A DNA stretch of 24,645 nucleotides from positions 1 to 24,645 of the IMG/VR virus record IMGVR_UViG_3300042384_000091; one strand, 5' to 3'. This DNA comes from a virus. The notes below the pieces were generated by a model. It made no database searches. It was not told where the DNA came from and saw nothing but the letters and a program-made list of their open reading frames with translations. This document shows positions 15,839-21,526 of the stretch, in pieces. The translations under genes were made by a program, and so were the position numbers. How positions within the stretch are numbered: the first letter of the stretch is position 1; the number at the start of each line of letters is the position of its first letter.

Positions 15839-17241
15839 ATATTTACCTTGTCTTGGTTGGCCAACTTAATTGTTACCGTCTTTTTAAATAGGTTCTTGTT
15901 GCGCTTCTTTTCGACCTCAAACGTTGAGTCCATAACCTGACAAGCAAGGTACTCACTCCCGTTGTAAAAGTAAACCGAAGGCGAAGTAATCAACTCTTGA
16001 AAATAGATAGCCATTTCCTCGCTCATCCAGTTCGTGTTTAGGGTGAACATTTTATCCACCGTACTTGAGTAGGTAGTTAGCCCCGCTTCCGTGTTTCCGT
16101 AAGTCCACTCCGTACCACTTACAAACCCTTCAACAACTTTATTAAACGACTGCTTAACTGCCGTGCCATTCTCGGTAAATCGAAGTTGAAAAGCAAACGA
16201 ACCCCAAGACCCCATCCTATCCAAGAACACTAAATGAAAGTCATTAATAGCACATCGTTGGTCAATGGTAAAAGTGTACGTCGTTGAGTCAGTCGGTGCA
16301 GACGCATCAATAAAATAAACCTCGTAGTATGTAGTGTCGGATTTAATAAGTGGCGCAGTCCCACTAATAACTGTTAGGTTAAGGCTCGGGCTTGCCACGC
16401 ATAATTGAGTAGTTATTTCGGTGTTGTTTACTGCGTAGTTAAATGTGTCTCCGTTTGAGTTAGAAAAGACCATGCGCCCCGTCACCCCATTGTTAAATCC
16501 GTTGAACCAAATTTCTTGCGTTGGTGTTATGGTTATTCCCGAAGTAGGAAAAGACGTAAGGAACAAAGCGTTTACATCGTCTAGTAAATAGGTGTTTAAG
16601 TCGTAGCCATTAAACTGCGCCCATGGTAAAGCCCCGTTAAATACATACTTGTTTAGTTCCTGCTCAATGTCACGTGTAACCGTCTTTCGCTTGTCCGCAT
16701 AAGTCACCGTGCCGTCAGCTGTTGCGTCCGTTACGTTCGACCACAAAGCCGAAATTGTAAAGTCAGTCGTTCCCGTAATTGCGAGAACCGTCCAAAGTCC
16801 AGTAATCAATAAATTCGTTCCTGCGTCCACTACTACTTGGTCGCCTACCTGAAACGTGTGAGCCGTGGTTGGTGTTATCTTCACGTTGCCCCCGTTGTCT
16901 ACGAGTGAGGCGGTGTAACTATAAGTGACTATGTACTCTTCCCCTACTTGAACATCGTATTTGTATCTAGTGTTTGGGGTGTCAATTTCAGAATAGTTAG
17001 TCGGGTCAAAATCGATTAAGACCTTTGAACTTAACAACTTGCTTAGGTCAACTTCCCCGTAGCCCGTGCCGAAGGTTGGCAGTACCCGGTACTCGGCTAT
17101 CTTATTCGCCGTGCCACTTTCGTAAACGTCGAAGATATATCGAAACCCCTCGAGGTTTTTGTTCGTTGAGTCAAAGATAAACTTGCAAGGGTTGTACGCT
17201 GGTGTGAAGTCTTGCGGTGCTGCTATTAGTGTCATTGCCAT
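15835..17241 (-). CDS. Tail structural protein (distal tail-like), function not precisely known
   Basis: A 468-aa beta-rich protein, the first gene of the virion block after the terminase. It starts MAMTLIAAPQDFTPAYNPCK, with ATG at 17241; a second ATG two codons later is possible. A segment at about residues 100-180 (HTFQVGDQVVVDAGTNLLIT, TVLAITGTTDFTISA) looks like an inserted beta-barrel module. DRMGSWGSFAFQLRFTENG (about 333-351) and the basic C-terminus (KKRNKNLFKKTVTIKLANQ) are conserved-looking. Coupling to the 879-aa tail protein by a 4-nt overlap suggests that the two assemble together at the tail tip. A 30-bp late element ends 2 nt before the start. Confidence 0.68.
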   Translation of the reverse strand: MAMTLIAAPQDFTPAYNPCKFIFDSTNKNLEGFRYIFDVYESGTANKIAEYRVLPTFGTGYGEVDLSKLLSSKVLIDFDPTNYSEIDTPNTRYKYDVQVGEEYIVTYSYTASLVDNGGNVKITPTTAHTFQVGDQVVVDAGTNLLITGLWTVLAITGTTDFTISALWSNVTDATADGTVTYADKRKTVTRDIEQELNKYVFNGALPWAQFNGYDLNTYLLDDVNALFLTSFPTSGITITPTQEIWFNGFNNGVTGRMVFSNSNGDTFNYAVNNTEITTQLCVASPSLNLTVISGTAPLIKSDTTYYEVYFIDASAPTDSTTYTFTIDQRCAINDFHLVFLDRMGSWGSFAFQLRFTENGTAVKQSFNKVVEGFVSGTEWTYGNTEAGLTTYSSTVDKMFTLNTNWMSEEMAIYFQELITSPSVYFYNGSEYLACQVMDSTFEVEKKRNKNLFKKTVTIKLANQDKVNI

Positions 17242-17243
17242 AA

Positions 17244-17273
17244 CTTAAAAAGTAATGTGTCCGTCTTTTGGTT
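17244..17273 (-). promoter_or_regulatory. Putative phage late promoter element, copy 1 (start of virion block)
   Basis: On the minus strand: AACCAAAAG, ten bases (ACGGACACAT), TACTTTTTAAG, two bases, ATG. The first box overlaps the terminase stop codon. With only 2 nt between the second box and the ATG, a transcript starting after this box would be almost leaderless, or the element acts in another way. Confidence 0.6.
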
Positions 17274-18423
17274 AGAACGCCACATACCCATCGTCGGTGT
17301 AGTACATCTCCTTAATGTAGGTCGTCGCATACCTCACAGCGTCCATGGCATCGTCGTAAAGTTTGATTGGCTCGTCTAGAATCATGTCCCCTACTTTCTT
17401 CCACTTGTAGTTTTCGTATTCCTTTTTGAGGGTTGGTTCTTCCTGACAAAAGACCCCGAAGGTCTTGACGTAGTTAATACCCATCTTTACCGACTTGTTG
17501 GCGTTGTTCACGTTGTAACCTGCGTTTTGCATTTCGGCAATTATTTCGGGTCGTGAGTAATCCGCCATTATGTCAACCGTCTTTTCAATGTCTAGGTCTT
17601 TGAACTTTTGGATGAGTTCGGAAGTGGTTAGGTAGCTTTGATAAATCACGGGTTCGATATAGATGTCCCCGTCAGACCAATAGACCCTCACTAAGGCCGT
17701 CGGGTGATTATACCCGAAGTCCAAGCCGTAGACGAAACTAGTAAACCTCGCAGGTCTCGACTTAGTAAACGTCCAGTTGTTATAGATGTTTGATTTGCTT
17801 ATTGCCTTCTCACCTAACGCATAAATTTGGTAAAGGCTTTCATCCGTCCGCTTCAGGTCTTCAATTTGTCGCTTAATGCTTTCAGGCAGGAACGGGTTGT
17901 CCCGGTACGTCGACTTGATTAACTTACTTTCGTGAGGTGGTAACTCATAAAGCCATGAAGAACTTTCCGAAGGGTTGTAGTCGAAAATCAGTTTATCCTC
18001 GGTACGCATGTTCAGCTGTTGAAAGTCCTCAAACCATAACTCATTTGCTTCGTTGCACCAACCAATATCCCTCTTCCGTCCCCTAATCTTTTGCTCGTCG
18101 TCCACACTGAAGAACTCCACGATTGACCCGTTAGGAAAGCGGTATATATTCTCAGACATATTATGGTTCGTCTTTTCGTAAATGTCAAGGTCTTTAAGTA
18201 TCTCAAAGAAATCCCTCATCACAGTTGCCCTCAAAGCGGGGAAGGTCTTACGCACAATAGACACAACCTTGTTCGGATTTTGTATGCAGTACACAATAAC
18301 CATTTGACAAAGTGAGTAGGTCTTGCTTGAACGTGACCCGCCTTCGTTAATTATGAAACGCACCTCCGAGTTGGTAAGTGCGTCCCAATTACGAGCAAAG
18401 ATATTAGTTGCTTGAATCTCCAT
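17272..18423 (-). CDS. terL: Terminase large subunit
   Basis: A 383-aa packaging motor that pumps DNA into the head and cuts it. ATPase: Walker A GGSRSSKT (residues 28-35); Walker B DIGWCNEAN (119-127), with Glu125 as the catalytic acid; coupling-motif region FDYNPS (147-152). Nuclease (RNase H-like): first acid Asp235 in YGLDFGYNHP, second Asp288 in MADYSRPEI, third Asp361 in DDAMDAVRYA. Both domains are complete and the length is slightly short, typical of the PBSX/Terminase_3-like group. The start overlaps the small subunit by 20 nt. It is the last gene of the host-promoter-driven middle unit; the first late element overlaps its stop. Confidence 0.95.
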   Translation of the reverse strand: MEIQATNIFARNWDALTNSEVRFIINEGGSRSSKTYSLCQMVIVYCIQNPNKVVSIVRKTFPALRATVMRDFFEILKDLDIYEKTNHNMSENIYRFPNGSIVEFFSVDDEQKIRGRKRDIGWCNEANELWFEDFQQLNMRTEDKLIFDYNPSESSSWLYELPPHESKLIKSTYRDNPFLPESIKRQIEDLKRTDESLYQIYALGEKAISKSNIYNNWTFTKSRPARFTSFVYGLDFGYNHPTALVRVYWSDGDIYIEPVIYQSYLTTSELIQKFKDLDIEKTVDIMADYSRPEIIAEMQNAGYNVNNANKSVKMGINYVKTFGVFCQEEPTLKKEYENYKWKKVGDMILDEPIKLYDDAMDAVRYATTYIKEMYYTDDGYVAF

Positions 18424-18832
18424 TAACTATCCGTACAGTGACGGGTTGGTTCAACTTGTCGCCTCCAGTAGTCACGTCCGTTTTTTCGGTGAGGTTGTTT
18501 AGTCGTTGAGTGATTGACGTATTATATTGCCCGACCATTCCGCCCTCGATTTGGTCTTGACGGATTGACTTCTTTACACGTGAACAGATAGTCCCGTAGT
18601 CCGAATAACGCCCGTCCGTATTATCAAAATAATGGTGGCAGTCACTCGCAAACTCTAAGCACCAAAGTTCAAACCCTTCCATTGTAAGGGGTACTCTTAA
18701 CGTCTCTTGAACTATCTTACCGCTTTGTAGGGCTTTGTCTATTGTACGGGGGTTTGAGTGTACGTGTGTCTTGTATTCCGTGAATAACTCCCATAGTCGT
18801 TCTGGTGTCTCTATTCCTTTTGGCTTTCCCAT
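18404..18832 (-). CDS. terS: Terminase small subunit
   Basis: A 142-aa DNA-recognition subunit of the packaging motor. The N-terminus KGIETPERLWELFTEYKTHV (residues 5-24), the central LTMEGFELWCLEF (49-61) and the C-terminal GGMVGQYNTSITQRLNNLTEKTD (97-119) follow the conserved order of the gp3-like/DNA-packaging small terminase family, with an N-terminal helical DNA-binding region and a C-terminal segment that contacts the large subunit. It overlaps terL by 20 nt, the expected neighbour. Whether the phage packages by cos or pac cannot be told from this sequence. Confidence 0.88.
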   Translation of the reverse strand: MGKPKGIETPERLWELFTEYKTHVHSNPRTIDKALQSGKIVQETLRVPLTMEGFELWCLEFASDCHHYFDNTDGRYSDYGTICSRVKKSIRQDQIEGGMVGQYNTSITQRLNNLTEKTDVTTGGDKLNQPVTVRIVNGDSSN

Positions 18833-18833
18833 G

Positions 18834-19025
18834 TTATTTTTCTTTCGTCTTTTTGGTGTAGTGGTCTAAAAATTCATCTTCGCTAATTTCCTCTAAGCAC
18901 ATTAACCCTTCAACGTCGGTAAGGTACATAACGACATGGGCTTCGTGTGCTTTTAGTTCGTCCTCGAGTGCAGCTGCGAACTTGGTCATATTCTTTCCTG
19001 CGTCTAGTAGGTAGTAATTAGCCAT
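18834..19025 (-). CDS. Small protein, function unknown
   Basis: A 63-aa, mostly helical protein (MTKFAAALEDELKAHEAHVV, then VEGLMCLEEISEDEFLDHYT) ending in Lys/Glu-rich residues. No domain is recognised. It ends one base before terS begins, and its start overlaps the end of the 56-aa membrane protein gene by 8 nt (sequence ATGGCTAA), so translation is probably coupled. Its position next to terS suggests a packaging or late-regulation accessory, but there is no direct evidence. Confidence 0.7.
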   Translation of the reverse strand: MANYYLLDAGKNMTKFAAALEDELKAHEAHVVMYLTDVEGLMCLEEISEDEFLDHYTKKTKEK

Positions 19026-19188
19026 TGTGTTCGTTTTCGCCTGTTATGGCAATTAGATAACAAATGTAACTTATGAGTGACCACCCCGAAAATGTCATAA
19101 CTAAGTCGGTTTGGTGGTAAATCAAACTGAGTGCTGCCACAAACGTAAGACAAGCAACTAAAAAAGCGAATACATGGCTTAGTTTCAT
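19018..19188 (-). CDS. Small two-helix membrane protein, function unknown
   Basis: A 56-aa gene that is easy to miss because of its size. It begins MKLSHVFAFLVACLTFVAAL and has two hydrophobic helices (about residues 5-24 and 31-49) with a short polar link (YHQTD), ending GENEHNG. It fits exactly between its neighbours: its ATG overlaps the stop of the 79-aa gene (ATGA, 19185-19188), and its TAA overlaps the start of the 63-aa gene by 8 nt. This double coupling is good evidence that it is translated. The role is unknown; small membrane proteins are common in phage middle operons. Confidence 0.72.
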   Translation of the reverse strand: MKLSHVFAFLVACLTFVAALSLIYHQTDLVMTFSGWSLISYICYLIAITGENEHNG

Positions 19189-19424
19189 TTCTTTTTGCGT
19201 TTAGGTTTGACCTCTATACCTTCGTATGCAATGGTTGGTAGTTGTTCGGTTGGTAGTTCCGTGTTTTCGGTGACCTCATCAAAGTACTTACCCAAGTTAA
19301 TCCCCCATTTCTTAGCGGTCTCGATATCCTTTTCCGTCAACGCTTCAATTTTCTTCGTCACTCGGACAGTGCCTAGTAAGTATTCTACGCTTACCCCCTT
19401 ATATTGGTCTTTTATCTGCAACAT
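19185..19424 (-). CDS. Small basic-tailed protein, function unknown
   Basis: A 79-aa protein starting MLQIKDQYKGVSVEYLLGTV. The first half is beta-strand-like; then comes a helix (TEKDIETAKKWGINLGKYF, about residues 30-48) and a Pro-rich, basic tail (VKPKRKKK). No domain is recognised, though short proteins starting with a similar 'IKxQYKG' pattern occur before terminase genes in Bacteroidota phages and could be head-completion or regulatory proteins. It overlaps the end of the sigma-like gene by 26 nt and the next gene by 4 nt. Confidence 0.68.
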   Translation of the reverse strand: MLQIKDQYKGVSVEYLLGTVRVTKKIEALTEKDIETAKKWGINLGKYFDEVTENTELPTEQLPTIAYEGIEVKPKRKKK

Positions 19425-19902
19425 ATTTTTTAAATTTCGTCTTTATGTCATTTATGTAAATCAAAGCACTCGACGGGTCAATGTTAAAATGTTCCGCAAG
19501 GTCTCTCTTTGTCGTTTTGCCCTTGTTAAAATACACCTCAAAGATTATTTGGTCAGTTCTATTCAACGTATTAACAAAGTCGCTTACATCTATTTTAAGT
19601 ACTAATTGTTCGCTTTGGTTATTCGTGTCTGAAATGTCAAAGTCTAGGTCTACCGGGTTAAGTCGTTCCTTTAGGTTTGTTTGTGAGTTGGTTCGGATAA
19701 GTTCTAATAGGATAAACCCAAACGCAAGGCGTGGTATTTCGTCTTCCGTGATGGTGTCGGCTTTACCTACTACATACAAATAGGAAGAACTTACTAAACT
19801 TTCGGGTTCAATGTTTTTCTTCAGTTGCGTTATTCGTCTTTTCGCAGCTAAAACCAAGGTCTTGTAGTTCTCAGTATAGAATTTATCTATTGTAACTTTC
19901 AT
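19399..19902 (-). CDS. Sigma-70-like transcription factor, candidate late gene activator
   Basis: A 167-aa protein starting MKVTIDKFYTENYKTLVLAA. Residues about 10-70 are helical and recall a degenerate sigma region 2 (LVLAAKRRITQ, LAFGFILLELIR). Residues about 112-160 (FVNTLNRTDQIIFEVYFNKG, TTKRDLAEHFNIDPSSALIY) have the layout of sigma region 4: a leading helix, a short turn, then a helix-turn-helix with AEHFNID...ALIYI as recognition part. This would direct RNA polymerase to phage promoters. The frame stays open upstream to 20001, but that part lies over the 68-aa gene and is unlikely to be coding; the start at 19902 gives a 20-nt overlap. It sits just before the terminase genes, a normal place for a late regulator. 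The family call is from pattern; the sigma role is inferred. Confidence 0.62.
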   Translation of the reverse strand: MKVTIDKFYTENYKTLVLAAKRRITQLKKNIEPESLVSSSYLYVVGKADTITEDEIPRLAFGFILLELIRTNSQTNLKERLNPVDLDFDISDTNNQSEQLVLKIDVSDFVNTLNRTDQIIFEVYFNKGKTTKRDLAEHFNIDPSSALIYINDIKTKFKKYVADKRPI

Positions 19903-20089
19903 ACCATTCGATAAAGTCCTTGCCGTATATCCTACGCTGTACCGAAGAACACATGCAATAGGTGATTTTCCTTGTAGGGTTGTAAACGTTCCAAACGTCA
20001 CGACATCTAACGGCAGTAACCTTGCTCACCTTCCCAGTGTTAAACTCGTCTTTGAGTTGCTCGAACAAGTCTACTTCCTGCGCATCCAT
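19883..20089 (-). CDS. Small Cys-containing protein, function unknown
   Basis: A 68-aa protein with a helical start (MDAQEVDLFEQLKDEFNTGK) and a second half with Cys29 and a CMC pair (residues 45-47) followed by SSVQRRIYGKDFIEWYES. The pattern of CMC followed by Arg and an aromatic-rich helix recurs in small proteins of related phages and could bind metal or nucleic acid, but I cannot name it. It overlaps the membrane protein gene by 19 nt and the sigma-like gene by 20 nt. The competing long reading frame (19399-20001) cannot share this stretch, and this frame looks more protein-like here. Confidence 0.65.
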   Translation of the reverse strand: MDAQEVDLFEQLKDEFNTGKVSKVTAVRCRDVWNVYNPTRKITYCMCSSVQRRIYGKDFIEWYESYNR

Positions 20090-20328
20090 CCTTCATGCAA
20101 TATTTGCAACCCAAAAACAATAAACGACGAGATGACCGCCTTTTCAAACGACCAAGTGACAGCTAACGCAGACCAAAATGTGCAGCACTGCCAACACTCC
20201 AACGAGCCAAAAATATATTCTAAAATTGGTCGTGGTTTAATTCGGTCGTAAACCCATTCGGCAATGTATTTAAACGGTTCAAACTCTTGGATAAACCACC
20301 CTAACGCAATTAAAAAAACGTACTCCAT
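20071..20328 (-). CDS. Small membrane protein with Cys cluster
   Basis: An 85-aa protein with hydrophobic segments at about residues 3-14 and 45-75 and a conserved-looking cluster GSLECWQCCTFWSALAV (residues 41-57). The order of C-x-x-C-C followed by FW and a hydrophobic helix is typical of a small membrane protein family found in Bacteroidota phages; its function is not known to me. It is the first gene of the middle operon, with a host-type promoter 18 nt upstream of its ATG. It ends with a basic tail (GWMRRK). Confidence 0.68.
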   Translation of the reverse strand: MEYVFLIALGWFIQEFEPFKYIAEWVYDRIKPRPILEYIFGSLECWQCCTFWSALAVTWSFEKAVISSFIVFGLQILHEGWMRRK

Positions 20329-20345
20329 AATGATTAGATTTTAGT

Positions 20346-20353
20346 CAAAGATA
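20346..20353 (-). promoter_or_regulatory. Host-type promoter for the sigma-like/terminase operon
   Basis: The minus strand reads TATCTTTG, an exact TAnnTTTG box, with TTG about 18 bases upstream, a normal spacing for Bacteroidota -33/-7 promoters. It lies between the terminator at 20373-20401 and the membrane protein start, exactly where a new transcript must begin. Confidence 0.72.
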
Positions 20354-20372
20354 CAATTATTTATTAACCAAC

Positions 20373-20401
20373 AAAAAAACCCTGACTTATTCCTCAGGGT
20401 T
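20373..20401 (-). terminator. Rho-independent terminator between early and middle units
   Basis: The minus strand has AACCCTGA, an 8-nt loop, TCAGGGTT and a run of T. The 8-bp stem is perfect. The stem overlaps the last codons of the 40-aa gene. Confidence 0.88.
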
Positions 20402-20509
20402 CAAACGCTCAAATGGCGGTAGTTGGCAAATGTAACGGCATAAATCTATTATCTTCCGTCTTTTCGTCCGATACTCTCGGTGCTGTTTATCAATCTTCTT
20501 TCTTCTCAT
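20387..20509 (-). CDS. Small basic protein, function unknown
   Basis: A 40-aa gene, too short for usual ORF cut-offs. The protein starts MRRKKIDKQHREYRTKRRKI and has about one third Lys/Arg, followed by IDLCRYICQLPPFERL. The start codon overlaps the stop of the 117-aa gene (ATGA, 20506-20509), which suggests coupled translation. The stop codon lies in the loop of the terminator hairpin. The strong positive charge would fit nucleic-acid binding, but nothing else supports that. Confidence 0.55.
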   Translation of the reverse strand: MRRKKIDKQHREYRTKRRKIIDLCRYICQLPPFERLNPEE

Positions 20510-20859
20510 AGGTTATTTTTTAAAATCAAATTACCGTTTTTATCTAATTTGGGTTTATTCGATTCAATACAATTACTTTTTCTGTTTATACCATCACAAT
20601 TAGGGTCAAGACATTGCATTTGATAACTTGCTTTAAATTTTTCAAGGTGCATTTTAGTTGTGAAATACTGTGAATGAGTAACACTAAATGAAGCGCAATT
20701 AACCGCTTCGATTGGTAAACGTATAAATAACTCCTTATCAATAGAATAGATTTTAGTTTGTTCAATCTCCATTTCTTTGGCTATTTCTGCCATACTAATA
20801 GAAATACCACCAACTTTCTTGTACTGTTCTACTAACCATTCTACTGCTGTCTGTTTCAT
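20506..20859 (-). CDS. Phage protein with conserved N-terminal helix and Cys-rich centre, function unknown
   Basis: A 117-aa protein. The start KQTAVEWLVEQYKKVGG is a pattern common to small phage proteins of unknown role; residues 20-35 (SISMAEIAKEMEIEQT) could form a helix-turn-helix. The second half has three Cys (in QCLDPNCDG and SNCIE) that might bind metal. The DNA is more AT-rich and poorer in CpG than the surrounding genes, a hint of separate origin. It follows an 84-nt gap with a possible promoter and heads a short two-gene unit that ends at a terminator. Confidence 0.62.
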   Translation of the reverse strand: MKQTAVEWLVEQYKKVGGISISMAEIAKEMEIEQTKIYSIDKELFIRLPIEAVNCASFSVTHSQYFTTKMHLEKFKASYQMQCLDPNCDGINRKSNCIESNKPKLDKNGNLILKNNL

Positions 20860-20924
20860 CTTGTTATAGTTTAAGTCCTAATTTTTGCCACATATCCTAT
20901 ATAGCAATGTAATTAATAGTGCGC

Positions 20925-20932
20925 CAAAAGTA
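20925..20932 (-). promoter_or_regulatory. Possible host-type -7 box upstream of 117-aa gene
   Basis: The minus strand reads TACTTTTG, matching TAnnTTTG, giving a leader of about 60 nt. No clear TTG is found at -33, so the promoter may be weak or need an activator. It overlaps one copy of a 9-bp direct repeat. Confidence 0.4.
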
Positions 20933-20964
20933 TATCTTATTTCCTAGTTTTGGCTAAGTATATC
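20928..20964. repeat. 9-bp direct repeat, possible operator
   Basis: AAGTATATC occurs twice, at 20928-20936 and 20956-20964, with a start-to-start distance of 28 bp. One copy overlaps the possible -7 box; the other lies in the end of the adjacent HTH-protein gene. This could be a binding site pair, but a chance repeat in AT-rich DNA is possible. Confidence 0.25.
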
Positions 20965-21174
20965 CTGCGCTTCGTAGCGTGAGTCAATCAATGCGTGTGC
21001 TATTCTCTCAACGGTGGTCGTGTTTAAGCCGCCTTCGTTGTTTAGTAGTTTCTTCACTTGGCTACACTGCACTTTTGAACGTCTACAAAATGACCTCATG
21101 CTTTCTACCTCAAGCCGTGACTCAACGACCTCCCGAAGAAAGCCGTTGAGTTGGGTTAGTTCTGCTACTCTCAA
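20944..21174 (-). CDS. Small helix-turn-helix DNA-binding protein
   Basis: A 76-aa protein. Residues 25-65 (MRSFCRRSKVQCSQVKKLLN, then TTTVERIAHALID) fit an XRE/Cro-like helix-turn-helix: a helix, a short turn, a recognition helix with SQVKKLLN and a closing helix with 'TVERIAHAL'. It probably binds DNA as a small regulator, perhaps of the unit just downstream. It overlaps the 78-aa gene by 4 nt and is followed by an 84-nt gap with a direct repeat and a possible promoter. There is no oligomerisation domain beyond the short ends. Confidence 0.65.
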   Translation of the reverse strand: MRVAELTQLNGFLREVVESRLEVESMRSFCRRSKVQCSQVKKLLNNEGGLNTTTVERIAHALIDSRYEAQDILSQN

Positions 21175-21407
21175 AATGGAATACCCGTTGATTCAGCAAT
21201 CTTTTCGCTGGTGTTCTGCGGTGTAGGTTGGAAGGGCTCGGATAGTTTCAACGAAAGAAATTGACCTTTGTCCGTCTTTTTAACCCACCCTGCAAGTTCG
21301 TATTCAACTTCGCCTACTTTAATCTTACCCTTGTAGTCAGGGTGATTGTCCGCCTTTTTGTTGTTAGGGAAAAGTGTACCCGTGTTTGCTTTGTGTTCGT
21401 AACTCAT
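21171..21407 (-). CDS. DUF736-like small protein
   Basis: A 78-aa protein starting MSYEHKANTGTLFPNNKKAD. The pattern GTLFPNNKK...HPDYKGKIKV...YELAGWVKK...FLSLKLSEPF follows the DUF736-type family of small beta-rich proteins widespread in phages and mobile elements, of unknown function but possibly nucleic-acid related. The frame continues upstream to 21455, but that part is encoded by the tRNA-like sequence (its first residues read from the T-arm), so the ATG at 21407 is taken as the true start. It overlaps the HTH gene by 4 nt. Confidence 0.68.
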   Translation of the reverse strand: MSYEHKANTGTLFPNNKKADNHPDYKGKIKVGEVEYELAGWVKKTDKGQFLSLKLSEPFQPTPQNTSEKIAESTGIPF

Positions 21408-21428
21408 AATTGTTTGGTTTAATGTTAG

Positions 21429-21517
21429 TAGTCTATACGGGATTCGAACCCGCACACTTTGTTAAAACAAAGAGGCTACCCTAAGGTGGTATTCATTCCC
21501 ACTTACCTCAATAGACT
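21429..21517 (-). tRNA. tRNA-like gene with abnormal internal arms, isotype undetermined
   Basis: An 89-nt minus-strand sequence with a perfect 7-bp acceptor stem (AGTCTAT/ATAGACT), U8, discriminator A and a standard T-arm (GCGGG-TTCGAAT-CCCGT). The length and the hairpin CTTTG-TTTTAA-CAAAG before the T-arm fit a class II tRNA (Leu/Ser/Tyr type) with a long variable arm. However, I cannot fold a canonical D-arm and anticodon arm between them: the best anticodon-like stem (TACC/GGTA around loop ACCTTAG) has no U33. No CCA is encoded. It may be a degenerate tRNA, a tRNA mimic, or a tRNA I have not folded correctly. Confidence 0.5.
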
Positions 21518-21526
21518 AACAATTTA

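Noticed and set aside
19903-20001. Longer start for the sigma-like gene (200 aa)
   Set aside because: The extra N-terminal 33 residues lie over the 68-aa gene in another frame and do not look like the family. The ATG at 19902 gives a normal start and a shorter overlap.
20365-20392. Plus-strand copy of the late element (AACCAACAA followed by ACTTATT)
   Set aside because: The second box lacks its leading T, the match falls on the terminator hairpin, and no plus-strand gene follows.
21408-21455. N-terminal extension of the 78-aa DUF736-like protein
   Set aside because: These codons would be translated from the T-arm and acceptor stem of the tRNA-like sequence. The ATG at 21407 gives the expected family start.
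21429-21517. Suppressor tRNA reading UAA (loop TTTTAA)
   Set aside because: The stem around this loop leaves only a 6-nt loop and no valid 7-nt anticodon loop. The genes of the window do not need stop-codon recoding.
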